A stretch of DNA of 17,661 nt from VRUB01 sp046758085. Its GTDB lineage: Bacteria > Pseudomonadota > Gammaproteobacteria > Acidiferrobacterales > SPGG2. The position numbers and the translations under genes were made by a program. Location: NCBI GenBank assembly GCA_046758085.1, contig JBHHZP010000070.1, forward strand, positions 1-17,661, in the 5' to 3' direction. Below are positions 1 to 8,678 of the stretch, in pieces. Each line of letters opens with the position of its first letter. Position 1 is the first letter of the stretch. The notes under the pieces were generated by a model that was not told where the DNA came from, did no database searches, and was given only the letters and a program-made list of their open reading frames with translations.

Positions 1-123
1 CGCCACAAGAAAGTACCTCGCCTTCGGGTGCGAGAACCCGATTAGAATAGCCGCCGGTAGGCGACACAATTTGGGAATCGTGCACTGCGCGCGTTCTACG
101 CGCGCGGCGACAAAATACGAACC
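1..123. other. 3' flank of fadJ, no gene
   Basis: No gene is seen in this stretch. It holds three short inverted repeats: TCGGGT/ACCCGA (24-29 with 36-41), CGCC-GGTA-GGCG (52-63), and an 8-bp GC-only stem GCGCGCGT/ACGCGCGC with a three-base loop (87-105). The last lies 18 nt beyond the fadJ stop codon and could help end that transcript. It has no U-run after it on the minus strand, so it is not a convincing intrinsic terminator. Confidence 0.4.
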
Positions 124-2142
124 CTAACGCCCCGCCCCACGCAGCAGCAACCGCGCCTGCGACCAGCCTGCATCGGGAACGAAGCGCTCGCCGTACTCCT
201 CGGACAGCCGGTAGAGGCTGTGGCTGATGCCGGTCTCGCCCATGCTCTCCACATAGCGCATCGGTCCGCCGAGATAAGGTGCGAAGCCGGTGCCGTATAC
301 CAGACCGGCGTCGATGGCTTCGGCATCCTTCACCACGCCTTCGCGCAGGCACGCCATGGCCTCGTTCAACAAACGTAGAATCAGCCGCTCGGTGATGGGC
401 ACGTCAGTGGGCTTGGCACGGGCGCGAAGCTTGCGCCGACCCTTGGCATCGTAGCTATAGAATCCCTGCCCGCTCTTTTTGCCGAGCTGGCCGCGCTCCA
501 CCATCGTGCGCAACCGCTCCGGCACGCTCACGCCCAGCGGTTCCGACAGCTCCTCGGCCACCGCCAGGCAGATATCCAGGCCGACGCTATCGGCAAGCTC
601 CACGGGTCCCATCGGCATACCGAACTCGGTGGCGGCGCGGTCGACCTCCCACTTGGACACACTCTCCTCGACCATGTTCATGGCTTCCATGAGATAGGGC
701 ATCAGTACGCGGTTGACGAGAAACCCGGGCCTGCTCTTTACGACCAACGGCAGCTTGTCGATCGCGACTGCGAATGCGCGCGCGCGGCTCAACGTGTCAT
801 CGGACGATCGTGCAGCGCGCACCACCTCCACCAGTTGCATCTTCGGCACCGGATTGAAGAAGTGCAGCCCCACCAGGCGCGCCGGATCCCGCAGCGCCGC
901 GCCGATGGTCTCCAGCGGTATGCTCGAGGTATTGCTCGCGAGCACTGCATCGGCCGGGGCGAGCTGTTCCACGTGGCGGAACAGCGCTTGCTTGGCGTCG
1001 GCATTCTCCACGATTGCCTCGATCACGAGATCCGCCTGGCGCAGGCCGTGGCCGGCCGCGTCCGGCATCAGCCGGTCCATCGCTTGCTGGATCGCGCGCG
1101 GCGTCTTGAGCTTCTTGCGGAAAAACTGATATGCGCGCTTCATCGCTTGCGCCACGATCTGCGGCTCTCGATCCTGCAGGCTGACGCTGAACCCGTGCAG
1201 AGCCGACCAGGCCGCAATGTCGCCGCCCATCACCCCGGCGCCGATGACGTGCACCCGCTGGACATCATGGGGATGGCTGCGTCCCTCGCGTTTGAGCCGC
1301 TCGCCAAGCAGGAACACGTGTACCAGATTGGCGCTGGTGCGACTCACCAGTAACTCACCGAGCGAGGCCGCCTCTTGCTCCTGGCCTGCCTTGCGCCGGC
1401 GTAGCTCGAGGATACGGTAGGGCGCCGGATAGTGGTCGGGGTTTACGCGCTTTTTGAGCCGTTTCCGCGCGCGCGCGTAGACCAGCGCTCGCAATGGCCA
1501 CCACCCCGGCAAGCGCTTGGACCAGGTCGGGCGGTGCGCGCGGTGCGCGCGGAGGCAAGCGCTGGCCGCAGCGAGCAGATGTCGCTCGGGCACAATGTCA
1601 TCCACCAGACCGAGCTTGTGCGCCTGGCGCGCGCTCACGCTGCGACCCGTTAGCATCAACTGCAGCGCCGGCAACGCGCCGATCAGCGCCGGCAGCCGCA
1701 CGGTGCCGCCGAAGCCCGGGTGAATTCCAAGCCGCACCTCCGGCAACCCCAACCGTGTGCCTTCGTCTTCGCGCGCGACCCGGTGGCGGCACGCCAGCGC
1801 CAGCTCGAGACCGCCCCCCAGACAATGGCCGTGGATCACCGCTACCGTGGGAAAAGGCAAGCCCGCCAAGCGGTCGAACACTTGCTGCCCGCTGCGCGCG
1901 AGCCTGGTGGCGGTCGCTGCGTCAGTGATGTGCTCGAACTCGTGCACATCGGCACCGGCGATAAAGCCGGCAGGCTTGGCCGAGCGGATGATGAGGCCGG
2001 TCAACGATCGCTGCTCGAGACCGGTGAGGATCTCATCGAGTTCGCGCATCACCTCGCGCGAGAGCGTGTTGACCGAGGAACCGGCCACGTCCAGCACCAG
2101 GGTCACGCGTTTGTCGGCATCGTGCAGCTGCCAGTGCTTCAT
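124..2142 (-). CDS. fadJ: Fatty acid oxidation alpha subunit (enoyl-CoA hydratase / 3-hydroxyacyl-CoA dehydrogenase)
   Basis: Bifunctional beta-oxidation enzyme of 672 aa that hydrates 2-enoyl-CoA and then oxidises the 3-hydroxyacyl-CoA with NAD. The N-terminal crotonase domain (about 1-190) shows the oxyanion-hole stretch AGFIAGADVHEFE and both catalytic glutamates, in GGGLELALAC (E113) and LGLPEVRLGIHPGFGGT (E135). The dehydrogenase half has the Rossmann motif GAGVMGG (301-307), SNTSSIPL, catalytic His427 in HFFNPVP and PGFLVNRVLMPY. It is slightly shorter than E. coli FadJ (714 aa). The start ATG at 2142 overlaps the fadI stop as ATGA, with an AGGGGA ribosome site inside the fadI end; an in-frame extension to 2199 is less likely. 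It should form a complex with the thiolase encoded just upstream. FadB cannot be strictly excluded, but partner and order favour FadJ. Confidence 0.93.
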   Translation of the reverse strand: MKHWQLHDADKRVTLVLDVAGSSVNTLSREVMRELDEILTGLEQRSLTGLIIRSAKPAGFIAGADVHEFEHITDAATATRLARSGQQVFDRLAGLPFPTVAVIHGHCLGGGLELALACRHRVAREDEGTRLGLPEVRLGIHPGFGGTVRLPALIGALPALQLMLTGRSVSARQAHKLGLVDDIVPERHLLAAASACLRAHRAHRPTWSKRLPGWWPLRALVYARARKRLKKRVNPDHYPAPYRILELRRRKAGQEQEAASLGELLVSRTSANLVHVFLLGERLKREGRSHPHDVQRVHVIGAGVMGGDIAAWSALHGFSVSLQDREPQIVAQAMKRAYQFFRKKLKTPRAIQQAMDRLMPDAAGHGLRQADLVIEAIVENADAKQALFRHVEQLAPADAVLASNTSSIPLETIGAALRDPARLVGLHFFNPVPKMQLVEVVRAARSSDDTLSRARAFAVAIDKLPLVVKSRPGFLVNRVLMPYLMEAMNMVEESVSKWEVDRAATEFGMPMGPVELADSVGLDICLAVAEELSEPLGVSVPERLRTMVERGQLGKKSGQGFYSYDAKGRRKLRARAKPTDVPITERLILRLLNEAMACLREGVVKDAEAIDAGLVYGTGFAPYLGGPMRYVESMGETGISHSLYRLSEEYGERFVPDAGWSQARLLLRGAGR

Positions 2143-3437
2143 GCGCTGTTCCCCTGCACCCGCACCAGCATCGCGCCGCCCTGCCCGCCGCCGATACACA
2201 GTGTCGCCACGCCGAGCCCGCCGCCGCGATGCTGCAGCATGCGCATGAGATGCAGCACCAGCCTGGCGCCACTAGCCCCGACCGGGTGGCCGCAGGCGAT
2301 TGCACCGCCTTCGGGATTAAGCCGTGCGGGATCCATGCTGCCGAGCGGTTTTTTCATGCCGAGCTCGTCGCCCGCATAGTCCTTGCTGGCCCAGGCCGCC
2401 TGGCATGCCAGCACCTGCGCCGCGAACGCCTCGTTGAGCTCCATTTGCGTGATGTCCTGCATCGTCAGTGCGTTCGCCTGCAGCAGCTTGGCAACGGCGT
2501 GCACCGGGCCGAGGCCCATTTGCCGCGGGTCGACACCGGCCCAGGCGTGATCGAGCAGCTCGCCCATGACCGGGAGCCCATGGCGCGTGACCGCCTGCTC
2601 ACTGGCAAGCAAGAGCACGGCCGCGCCATCGCTCACCTGTGAGCTGTTGCCGGCGGTCACGGACCCGTACCGACGGTCGAACACAGGTTTCAGTCGTGCC
2701 AGCCGCTCGGCGCTGCTGTCGCGGCGCAGCCCGGTGTCCGGTGCGTACCAATTCCCGCCCGTGTCATAGAGCGGTTCCACCTCCCCGTCCATCAGCCCGG
2801 CATCGTACGCCGCCGCCAGACGTTCATGGCTCTGCAACGCGTACGCATCCTGTTGCTCACGGCCGATGTCGAAGCGCTGCGCCAGCACCTCGGCAGTCTG
2901 GCCCATGGACAGGTTCACCAACGGATCGGTCAGACCCAGCAGCAGCGTAAACACGGGCTTGAGATAACTGCGGCGAAATCCGGCGATGGCCCTCACGCGC
3001 GCGAACTTGCCGCGCGCACCCGTCACATTCGCCAGCCATTTCACCATGGCGGTGTTCCACTGCACGGGCGCGCGACTCATGGCCTCGGTGCCACCGGCCA
3101 GCACGATATCGGATGCGCCGCAGGCGATGTGCTCACGGGCCGCGGCGATTGCCTGCAGCCCCGATGCGCAGTTGCGCTGCACGGTGTAGGCTGGCACACG
3201 CGCGCCGCAGCCGAGACGCAATGATATGACGCGCGCTATGTTCGCCTCATCGGGAGCTGGGATCACACAGCCGACGATGACCTCGTCCAGCGCGGTGGGG
3301 TCGAGCGGCAAGCGCGCGAGCACCAGCCGCCCGGCTGCGACTGCCAGGTCGGCCGCGCTGAACGCACCAGGCTGGTATTGCGCGCGCAGAAACGGCGTGC
3401 GCGCGCCGTCAATCACGTAGACCTTGCTAGCCGGCAC
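2139..3437 (-). CDS. fadI: Acetyl-CoA C-acyltransferase (3-ketoacyl-CoA thiolase)
   Basis: Thiolase of 432 aa that cleaves 3-ketoacyl-CoA with CoA to give acetyl-CoA and a shortened acyl-CoA, the last step of beta-oxidation. The catalytic triad is visible: nucleophile Cys90 in QRNCASGLQA, His384 in ACGHPVGASGA and Cys414 in LCIGGGQGGA; NEAFAAQ (335-341) is also present. I chose the GTG at 3437 because GGAGGA lies four to five bases before it and the protein then begins VPASKVYVIDGARTP, normal for the family. An upstream TTG at 3458 would place the ribosome site inside the gene. It overlaps fadJ by four bases, implying translational coupling of the two subunits. No clear sigma-70 promoter was found in the 184 nt between it and fadE. 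Confidence 0.94.
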   Translation of the reverse strand: MPASKVYVIDGARTPFLRAQYQPGAFSAADLAVAAGRLVLARLPLDPTALDEVIVGCVIPAPDEANIARVISLRLGCGARVPAYTVQRNCASGLQAIAAAREHIACGASDIVLAGGTEAMSRAPVQWNTAMVKWLANVTGARGKFARVRAIAGFRRSYLKPVFTLLLGLTDPLVNLSMGQTAEVLAQRFDIGREQQDAYALQSHERLAAAYDAGLMDGEVEPLYDTGGNWYAPDTGLRRDSSAERLARLKPVFDRRYGSVTAGNSSQVSDGAAVLLLASEQAVTRHGLPVMGELLDHAWAGVDPRQMGLGPVHAVAKLLQANALTMQDITQMELNEAFAAQVLACQAAWASKDYAGDELGMKKPLGSMDPARLNPEGGAIACGHPVGASGARLVLHLMRMLQHRGGGLGVATLCIGGGQGGAMLVRVQGNSA

Positions 3438-3621
3438 AAAATCCTCCCATCGTTTCAAACCGCGGCTTTTTGTGGCGCGAAGCTAAGCCGGTAGTTGTCT
3501 TTTCACACGCCGCGCCCGCCACACGCGAACGAGCCGCAGGCTGCGTTTTGCCCCTTGATATACTACGCGCAGCGACAAACCCGTTCACACACGAGACCTC
3601 GTCGCTGTCGATGAAATCTGC

Positions 3622-6087
3622 TTACATGCTGGCGGCATCGGTGCGGCCGAGTGTCTGCGCTGGCGCGCCGTCTGCCGGAAAGTCATCCACCTGAATCACT
3701 TGCGCGCGTGCCTCCAACGCCACACGCAGCTTGAGCGCTTCGCCCTCGTTCAGGACGCCGCGTTGCAGTGCCTCTTGCACCAGCGCGTCGTAGTCACGGG
3801 TAACAAGGGTCTTGCTGTTCAGGGCACGGTAGAGCCTGCCCTCCAGCAGTTCGGCCGCAATGACCTTGGGCAAGGCATCCTCCAGGCGCCCAATGGGGTC
3901 GTCGAGATCGCGCGGCATGTACATGCCCGCGGTGAGCCGGTCACGCGCCGCCGACGGCGCCAGCAATACGCCTGCGACCTTGTGCCCCAGGCGGTCCGAA
4001 GGTACGCGAAATCGCCGACCCAGCGGAAACACCAGGCGGCGCAGGAACCAGGCTACCGTGCGATTGGGAAAATTCCTGATCACGCCGTCGAGCGCCTGCT
4101 GCATGCGGTAGAGCGTGTCCTCACAGACCCATTTTACTAACGTCAGGTCCGCCTCCGGTTGCCCTTGGTCCTCGAAGCGCTTCAACGCCGCCGAGGCCAG
4201 ATACATGTAGCTCAGCACATCGCCCAGGCGGCCGGAAAGCTTCTCCTTGCGCTTCAACGCACCGGCGAGTGTCAACATGGCTGCATCGGAAGTCAGGGCG
4301 AACGCGGCGCTCATGCGCGTGAGGTGCTGATAATACCGGCAGGTACGTCCTTGCACCGGAATCCGCGCGATGCGCGCGCCGGTGAGCCCCAGCAGCAGCG
4401 CGCGCGTGGCGTTACTGATGATCAGGCCCATATGCCCGAACAGCGCGCGATCGAAGGTCTTCGATGCCCGCAACCGGTCGCTATCGTTAACCGCTTGCAT
4501 CTCCTGGAACACGTATGGATGACAGCGGATTGCGCCCTGGCCGTAGATGATGAGCGCGCGCGTCATGATGTTCGCGCCTTCCACCGTGATCGGAATAGGC
4601 AGCCCGTGGTAGGCGTGTCCAAGGATGTTGCGCGGTCCCAGGCAAATACCGGATCCGCCGTGGATATCCATGCCATCGTTGATGACCCGCCGCATTTGCT
4701 CGGTCAGGTGATACTTGACGATGGCCGAAATCACCGAGGGCTTTTCTCCGAGATCCACCGCTTGCGCGGTGAGCGTACGCGCGGCGTCCATCATGTAGGT
4801 GGCGCCTGCGATCCGTGCTAAGGCCTCTTCGACGCCTTCGAAACGCCCGATCGGTAGCTTGAACTGACGTCGCACACGCGCGTACGCGCCGGTGGCACGG
4901 CTTACCACCTTGCCCCCGGCAGTCCCCAACGCCGGCAGCGATATACCGCGCCCGGCGGCGAGCCGCTCCATCACCATGCGCCATCCCTGTCCCAGGCCAT
5001 CGACGCCGCCGATCACCCAATCAATCGGGATAAACACATCGTCGCCAGAAATGGGGCCGTTCTGGAACGGCACACCCAAGGGGTCGTGGCGCCGGCCGAT
5101 CGTGATTCCCGGGGTATCGGTGGGTATCAGCGCGGCCGTGATGCCGAGCTCCTCGCGCTCGCCCAGTAAGTGGTCAGGATCGAAAAGCTTGAAGGCGAGA
5201 CCCGCTACGGTGGCCACGGGTGCGAGTGTGATATAGCGTTTGCGCCAAGTCAGGCGAATACCGAGGATTTCTGGCTGCGTCCCGAACGCGGCCTTGCATA
5301 CCACGCCCTTGTCGGGCATGGCGCTTGCATCGCTGCCTGCCTCGGGGCTGGTTAAGGCGAAACACGGAATCTCCTCACCGCGAGCCAGGCGCGGGAGGTA
5401 ATGATCCTTTTGCGCCTCCGTTCCGTAGTGCAACAGCAGCTCCGCCGGTCCCAAGGAGTTCGGCACCATCACCGTGACTGCCGCCGTGATACTGCGGCTT
5501 GCCAGCTTCATCACTACCGTGGAGTGCGCGAGCGCGGAAAACTCCAGCCCGCCGTATTTCGCGGGGATAATCATGCCCAGAAATCCCTGCTCGCGAATAA
5601 ACCGCCATACCTTGGGTGATAAGTCGTGGAGCTCGTGCGTGATCTCCCAGTCATCGAGCATACCGCAGAGTTTCTCGACCGGACCGTCCAGGAAGGCCTG
5701 CTCCGCCGCTGTCAGCTGGGGGACATCCACAGCGAGCAGTCGGCGCCAGCGCGGGCGACCGCTGAACAGCTCGGCATCCCACCACACAGTGCCCGCCTGT
5801 ATGGCCTCGCGTTCGGTATCGGACATGGCCGGCATCAGCGTGCGAAAGCCGGCGAGCACACGGTCGCTAATCAGGCGGCGGCGCAGGGCAGGGATGTTGA
5901 GCGGTACCAGGATCAATACAAACAGCGTCGCCGCCGCCGCAGTGAACACCAGCGACGCGCCCATCAGCGTCGCGTAAGACCCAAGCCACACGGCAAGTGT
6001 CACTGTCCAGCCCCACAGTGGCGCTCGTACGTACGCCAACGCCGTGGCGCCGCCGAGCGCTGCCAGGATCCACAACAATATATTCAT
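3622..6087 (-). CDS. fadE: Acyl-CoA dehydrogenase, membrane-anchored FadE type
   Basis: Large flavin acyl-CoA dehydrogenase of 821 aa (E. coli FadE is 814) that makes the trans-2-enoyl-CoA, first step of beta-oxidation. Two hydrophobic segments at about 1-20 and 27-65 predict an inner-membrane anchor. The central acyl-CoA dehydrogenase core shows FALTSPEAGSDASAMPD (243-259), the 370s stretch MVMERLAAGRG, DIHGGSGICLGPRN (474-487) and TVEGANIMTRALIIYGQGA (501-519), the last a FadE signature; a long C-terminal FadE-specific domain follows. The ATG at 6087 has AAGAGGT 11 bases upstream. It is the first of three minus-strand fad genes; the 184-nt gap to fadI suggests fadI-fadJ may also have a promoter of their own. 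Reoxidation is usually through ETF, which is not encoded here. Confidence 0.95.
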   Translation of the reverse strand: MNILLWILAALGGATALAYVRAPLWGWTVTLAVWLGSYATLMGASLVFTAAAATLFVLILVPLNIPALRRRLISDRVLAGFRTLMPAMSDTEREAIQAGTVWWDAELFSGRPRWRRLLAVDVPQLTAAEQAFLDGPVEKLCGMLDDWEITHELHDLSPKVWRFIREQGFLGMIIPAKYGGLEFSALAHSTVVMKLASRSITAAVTVMVPNSLGPAELLLHYGTEAQKDHYLPRLARGEEIPCFALTSPEAGSDASAMPDKGVVCKAAFGTQPEILGIRLTWRKRYITLAPVATVAGLAFKLFDPDHLLGEREELGITAALIPTDTPGITIGRRHDPLGVPFQNGPISGDDVFIPIDWVIGGVDGLGQGWRMVMERLAAGRGISLPALGTAGGKVVSRATGAYARVRRQFKLPIGRFEGVEEALARIAGATYMMDAARTLTAQAVDLGEKPSVISAIVKYHLTEQMRRVINDGMDIHGGSGICLGPRNILGHAYHGLPIPITVEGANIMTRALIIYGQGAIRCHPYVFQEMQAVNDSDRLRASKTFDRALFGHMGLIISNATRALLLGLTGARIARIPVQGRTCRYYQHLTRMSAAFALTSDAAMLTLAGALKRKEKLSGRLGDVLSYMYLASAALKRFEDQGQPEADLTLVKWVCEDTLYRMQQALDGVIRNFPNRTVAWFLRRLVFPLGRRFRVPSDRLGHKVAGVLLAPSAARDRLTAGMYMPRDLDDPIGRLEDALPKVIAAELLEGRLYRALNSKTLVTRDYDALVQEALQRGVLNEGEALKLRVALEARAQVIQVDDFPADGAPAQTLGRTDAASM

Positions 6088-6501
6088 TCGCTAAATCGAC
6101 CTCTTGGTGTCCAGCACACGAGCCCGATACTGACTCGCTCCTCTTACCTAGTTATAGACCCGCAAGCCACGGGCTGGATTCCGGTGTTCGGCATCCGCTC
6201 GATGGCTGCTGGCAAGACGCAATAAGCGCCACGGTGCCTCGGTCACCCGGCCCTCGGTCCCAACGTAACTGATTGATTAATATCCATAAGATAAATTGTG
6301 CTGGGCGATCGTGGCCGAAAGCAGTGGCGCTTTGTCTGGCGTTACCCGGCTGCGCATCGGCGTGCCATGCATCTTGCGCCAATATTTCATGAACTCACAC
6401 CAGAGAACGCAAAGATCGCAGAGCGAACAAATCGTTAAACACCGCCCGCGGCAACCGGCCCTCGGTGCAAAGTGTGACACCGGGTATTGTGGGACAGTGG
6501 A
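6088..6501. other. fadE upstream region
   Basis: This 414-nt gene-free stretch lies between the fadE start and the rubredoxin stop, both on the minus strand, so it should hold the fadE promoter and the rubredoxin 3' end. An AT-rich patch at 6266-6300 is the likely promoter region but no clean -35/-10 pair is evident. Near 6398-6424 it carries a CAGAGAACGCAAAGATCGCAG-like tract, which resembles dispersed intergenic repeats common in proteobacteria. Open frames here have no recognisable protein features. Confidence 0.4.
6266..6278 (-). promoter_or_regulatory. Possible IHF site upstream of fadE
   Basis: Read on the minus strand the bases are AATCAATCAGTTA, a full match to the IHF consensus WATCAANNNNTTR. 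It sits about 180 nt upstream of the fadE start in an AT-rich patch. One 13-base match in AT-rich DNA can be chance, so this is tentative. Confidence 0.3.
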
Positions 6502-6666
6502 CTAGATCTCGATCAGCTCAAACTCGTCCTTGCCCGCGCCGCAGTCCGGGCAGGTCCAGGTGTCAGGCACGTCCTCCCAGCGAGTGCCCGGCGCAATGCC
6601 TTCCTCGGGAAGCCCTTGTTCCTCGTCATAGACAAAGCCGCAGACCACACACATGTAGGTCTTCAT
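6502..6666 (-). CDS. Rubredoxin
   Basis: Small one-iron electron carrier of 54 aa, the normal rubredoxin length. The four iron ligands are Cys6 and Cys9 (CVVC) and Cys39 and Cys42 (CPDC), with the usual GFVYDE, GIAPGTRWEDVPDTW and acidic tail KDEFELIEI. The ATG at 6666 is preferred: AAGGG precedes it by five bases and the protein begins MKTYMCVVCG as in the family. An upstream ATG at 6693, also with a fair ribosome site (AAGAGA), would add nine residues. It is divergent from thiD, an arrangement seen in other gammaproteobacteria, where rubredoxin genes adjoin thiD/thiE/hemL. The redox partner is not in the window; alkane hydroxylase or oxygen-stress roles are known for the family but not shown here. 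Confidence 0.93.
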   Translation of the reverse strand: MKTYMCVVCGFVYDEEQGLPEEGIAPGTRWEDVPDTWTCPDCGAGKDEFELIEI

Positions 6667-7168
6667 GGCACCCTTTGCAATTTCCTGCTGCATACAATTT
6701 TCTCTTGATCGTAGCCGTCGTTAACCCAGACTTACTGCGCGACCCACCCCACCCGGCCCGCCTTAGCGTGCACCGCCGGCGCCCGTCGTGTCAGCGCGAT
6801 CGGAGGGCGTTACAGACAGGGCCGAACAATCACCCCGGGGGCCGGGGCGGCATTGTCGCATTTTTTTTCTGTTCCATGAACCGGAGCAAATGCGAGTGAC
6901 TCCTACTGCTGTGCCACAACCACCCGCGATCAAGGTCGCTCGAGTGCAGCCCAATCGCAAGGCATCTCGGTCTTGGCGAGTTTTAGCTTTTCAAGCCGGA
7001 ACTTGAGGGACACCAATGATTGACTCCCGGTTGTACGATCGCGGCGCCGGCGCGGGATGTGCTGAAGCACGGCGGCACAAATGCTACTCTACTCGCCGCG
7101 AACGAAAACACTTTGTGCTTTTGTGGCCGCGCTGTCGGCCGCTCAATGCTCACCACGGTGAACGCATC
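6667..7168. other. Divergent rubredoxin/thiD promoter region
   Basis: About 500 nt without a supported gene, serving both the minus-strand rubredoxin and the plus-strand thiD. It contains a terminator-like hairpin with eight T (6847-6868) and a short GGCCG/CGGCC stem near 7122-7137. I looked for the TPP riboswitch core (CTGAGA and the GATAATGCCAGCG-type element) before thiD and did not find it. An in-frame extension of thiD back to 7016 exists but is low-complexity and unlike the family. Confidence 0.4.
6847..6868 (+). terminator. Possible attenuator/terminator in thiD leader
   Basis: A five-pair stem GCGGC / GTCGC (one G-U pair) closes a three-base loop and is followed by A and then eight T on the plus strand, the layout of an intrinsic terminator. 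No gene precedes it on this strand, so if real it would end a short leader transcript about 300 nt before thiD. The stem is short, hence low confidence. Confidence 0.3.
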
Positions 7169-7981
7169 ATGAGTCCCGAGACCTTGCCCGTAGTGCTAGT
7201 GTTTGCCGGGAGTGACCCCACGGGTGGGGCCGGCGCACAGGCAGACATCGAGGCTATTGGCAGCATGGGTGGTCACGCGGCGGCGGTGATTACCGCCGTG
7301 ACGGCGCAGGACAGCGTTGGCGTCAAACAGTACACGCCGGTCGATACCGAGCTGGTGATCGCGCAGGCACGCGCGGTGCTCGAGGATATGCCGGTGGCCG
7401 CTATCAAGACCGGCATGTTCGGCAACCGTGACAACCTGATGGCGGTGGCGAGCATACTCGAGGCGTATCCTGATATCCCTTTGGTCGTTGACCCGGTTCA
7501 GGCTTCCACGCGCGGCGACGCACTAACGGACGATTGGCTCGATGATGCGCTCCGTTCCCTACTGGTGCCACGCGCGACGGTGCTCACGCCGAACAGCCGG
7601 GAGGCACGCAAGCTCGCGCCGGACGCCGATACGGTGGGCGCCTGCGCCCAGGAGCTGATGTCGCTTGGTTGCGATTACGTGTTGATCACAGGGACGCACG
7701 AAAACACGCCGCAAGTGGTCAATCGTCTGTACGGCAATATGCGGCTGCTGGAGAGCTTTAGTTGCGAGCGACTGCCTCACGATTACCACGGATCCGGTTG
7801 CACCCTGGCGTCGGCCTGTAGTACCGGCCTCGCGCACGGCCTGGAGCCAGTGAGCGCGGTAGCCGAGGGGTTGAATTACACCTGGAACGCTCTCAAGCAT
7901 GGCCAGCGCCTGGGCATGGGCCAATACCTGCCTGACCGTTTGTACTGGGCGCGCGAGCGGCGCGGCCACGATGACGAGTGA
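7169..7981 (+). CDS. thiD: Hydroxymethylpyrimidine / phosphomethylpyrimidine kinase
   Basis: Ribokinase-fold kinase of 270 aa that phosphorylates HMP and HMP-P to HMP-PP, the pyrimidine half of thiamine. Seen: FAGSDPTGGAGAQADI near the N-terminus (substrate site), KTGMFG (80-85), VVDPV with Asp108, and the anion hole HGSGCTLASA with Cys211. The ATG at 7169 is chosen because the family begins a few residues before the GSDPTGGAG motif; the ribosome site is weak (GGTGA). Some positions differ from the usual ThiD consensus (VVDPVQAST rather than the commoner VLDPVMVAT pattern), so it may be a divergent member. Its last 11 bases overlap thiE, so the two are surely one operon and supply the two substrates joined by ThiE. 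Confidence 0.92.
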   Translation: MSPETLPVVLVFAGSDPTGGAGAQADIEAIGSMGGHAAAVITAVTAQDSVGVKQYTPVDTELVIAQARAVLEDMPVAAIKTGMFGNRDNLMAVASILEAYPDIPLVVDPVQASTRGDALTDDWLDDALRSLLVPRATVLTPNSREARKLAPDADTVGACAQELMSLGCDYVLITGTHENTPQVVNRLYGNMRLLESFSCERLPHDYHGSGCTLASACSTGLAHGLEPVSAVAEGLNYTWNALKHGQRLGMGQYLPDRLYWARERRGHDDE

Positions 7982-8627
7982 GACCGCCGTCGCGGGCCTG
8001 TACGCGATCGCCGACGCGGGTTCGTTGGACGCCCCGGCGCTGGCCGTGGCTGTCGAACACGCAATCCGCGGCGGTGCCAGCTTGATCCAGTACCGCGACA
8101 AGGCAGGCGACGCTGTGTCGCGCGAAAACCAGGCGCGCGCACTTGCACGTGTGTGTGACAATCACAAGGTCGCGCTTATCATCAACGATGACCCGGCGCT
8201 GGCGGCGCGCGTGGGGGCTGCCGGCGTGCATCTGGGTCGCGACGACGCCGATCCCGCGGAGGCGCGCTCGCTCTTGGGGCCGGGGACCATAATCGGCGTG
8301 TCGTGCTACAACGACCTCGAGTGCGCGCTGGTTGCCGAGGCGCAGGGCGCGGACTATGTTGCTTTTGGCAGCTTTTATCCGTCACCGACAAAGCCTGCGG
8401 CCATGCGGGCACCGCTGGCATTGTTGCACGCGGCAAGATCACGGCTGCGCGTGCCGATTGTTGCCATCGGTGGGATCACACCGGAGAATGGAGGTGCTCT
8501 GATCGCCGCGGGCGCGGATGCGCTGGCCGTGATCCACGGAGTATTCAAGCAGCCGAATATTGAGCGCGCGGCGCGGCGTTATGCGGCATTGTTCCCGCCC
8601 CGGTCGAATTGTTCGGGGCCGGATTGA
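7971..8627 (+). CDS. thiE: Thiamine-phosphate synthase
   Basis: TIM-barrel enzyme of 218 aa that joins HMP-PP and thiazole phosphate to give thiamine phosphate. Family motifs in order: QYRDK (40-44), IINDD (70-74), GVHLG (85-89), FGSFYPSPTK (132-141), AIGGIT (165-170) and the phosphate-binding end GADALAVIHGVF (181-192). The ATG at 7971 lies inside thiD and gives the normal family start (a short lead into GLYAIAD); an upstream TTG-type start at 7899 would run far into thiD. The 11-base overlap suggests coupled translation. The C-terminus ends in a few non-conserved residues. Confidence 0.95.
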   Translation: MTSETAVAGLYAIADAGSLDAPALAVAVEHAIRGGASLIQYRDKAGDAVSRENQARALARVCDNHKVALIINDDPALAARVGAAGVHLGRDDADPAEARSLLGPGTIIGVSCYNDLECALVAEAQGADYVAFGSFYPSPTKPAAMRAPLALLHAARSRLRVPIVAIGGITPENGGALIAAGADALAVIHGVFKQPNIERAARRYAALFPPRSNCSGPD

Positions 8628-8630
8628 ATG

Positions 8631-8661
8631 GGCCCGTTGCACTCGTAAATGCAACGCGGCC
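8631..8661 (+). other. Hairpin between thiE and hemL
   Basis: A perfect 7-bp stem CGTTGCA/TGCAACG (8635-8641 with 8650-8656, eight-base loop) is extended by GGCC/GGCC past one bulged C, giving 11 pairs. It lies 4 nt after the thiE stop and just before the hemL ribosome site. It has no T-run, so it is more likely an mRNA processing or stability element than a terminator. Confidence 0.4.
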
Positions 8662-8678
8662 TTAGCCAGGAAAAGGTG

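Noticed and set aside
713..1129. Plus-strand frames within fadJ, fadI and fadE
   Set aside because: These are shadows of the GC-rich minus-strand genes with no domain content.
3570..3607. fadE terminator from CAGCGAC/GTCGCTG
   Set aside because: The loop is 24 bases and no T-run follows on the minus strand.
6398..6424. Coding remnant suggested by a cysteine-rich minus-strand frame
   Set aside because: The tract is the AGAGAACGCAAAGATCGCAGAG type of dispersed intergenic repeat, which gives cysteine-rich nonsense frames.
6694..7168. TPP riboswitch upstream of thiD
   Set aside because: I looked for the conserved CTGAGA and GATAATGCCAGCG-like elements and did not find them.
7016..7168. Longer thiD start at 7016
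   Set aside because: The added 51 residues are low-complexity and the family begins just before the GSDPTGGAG motif.
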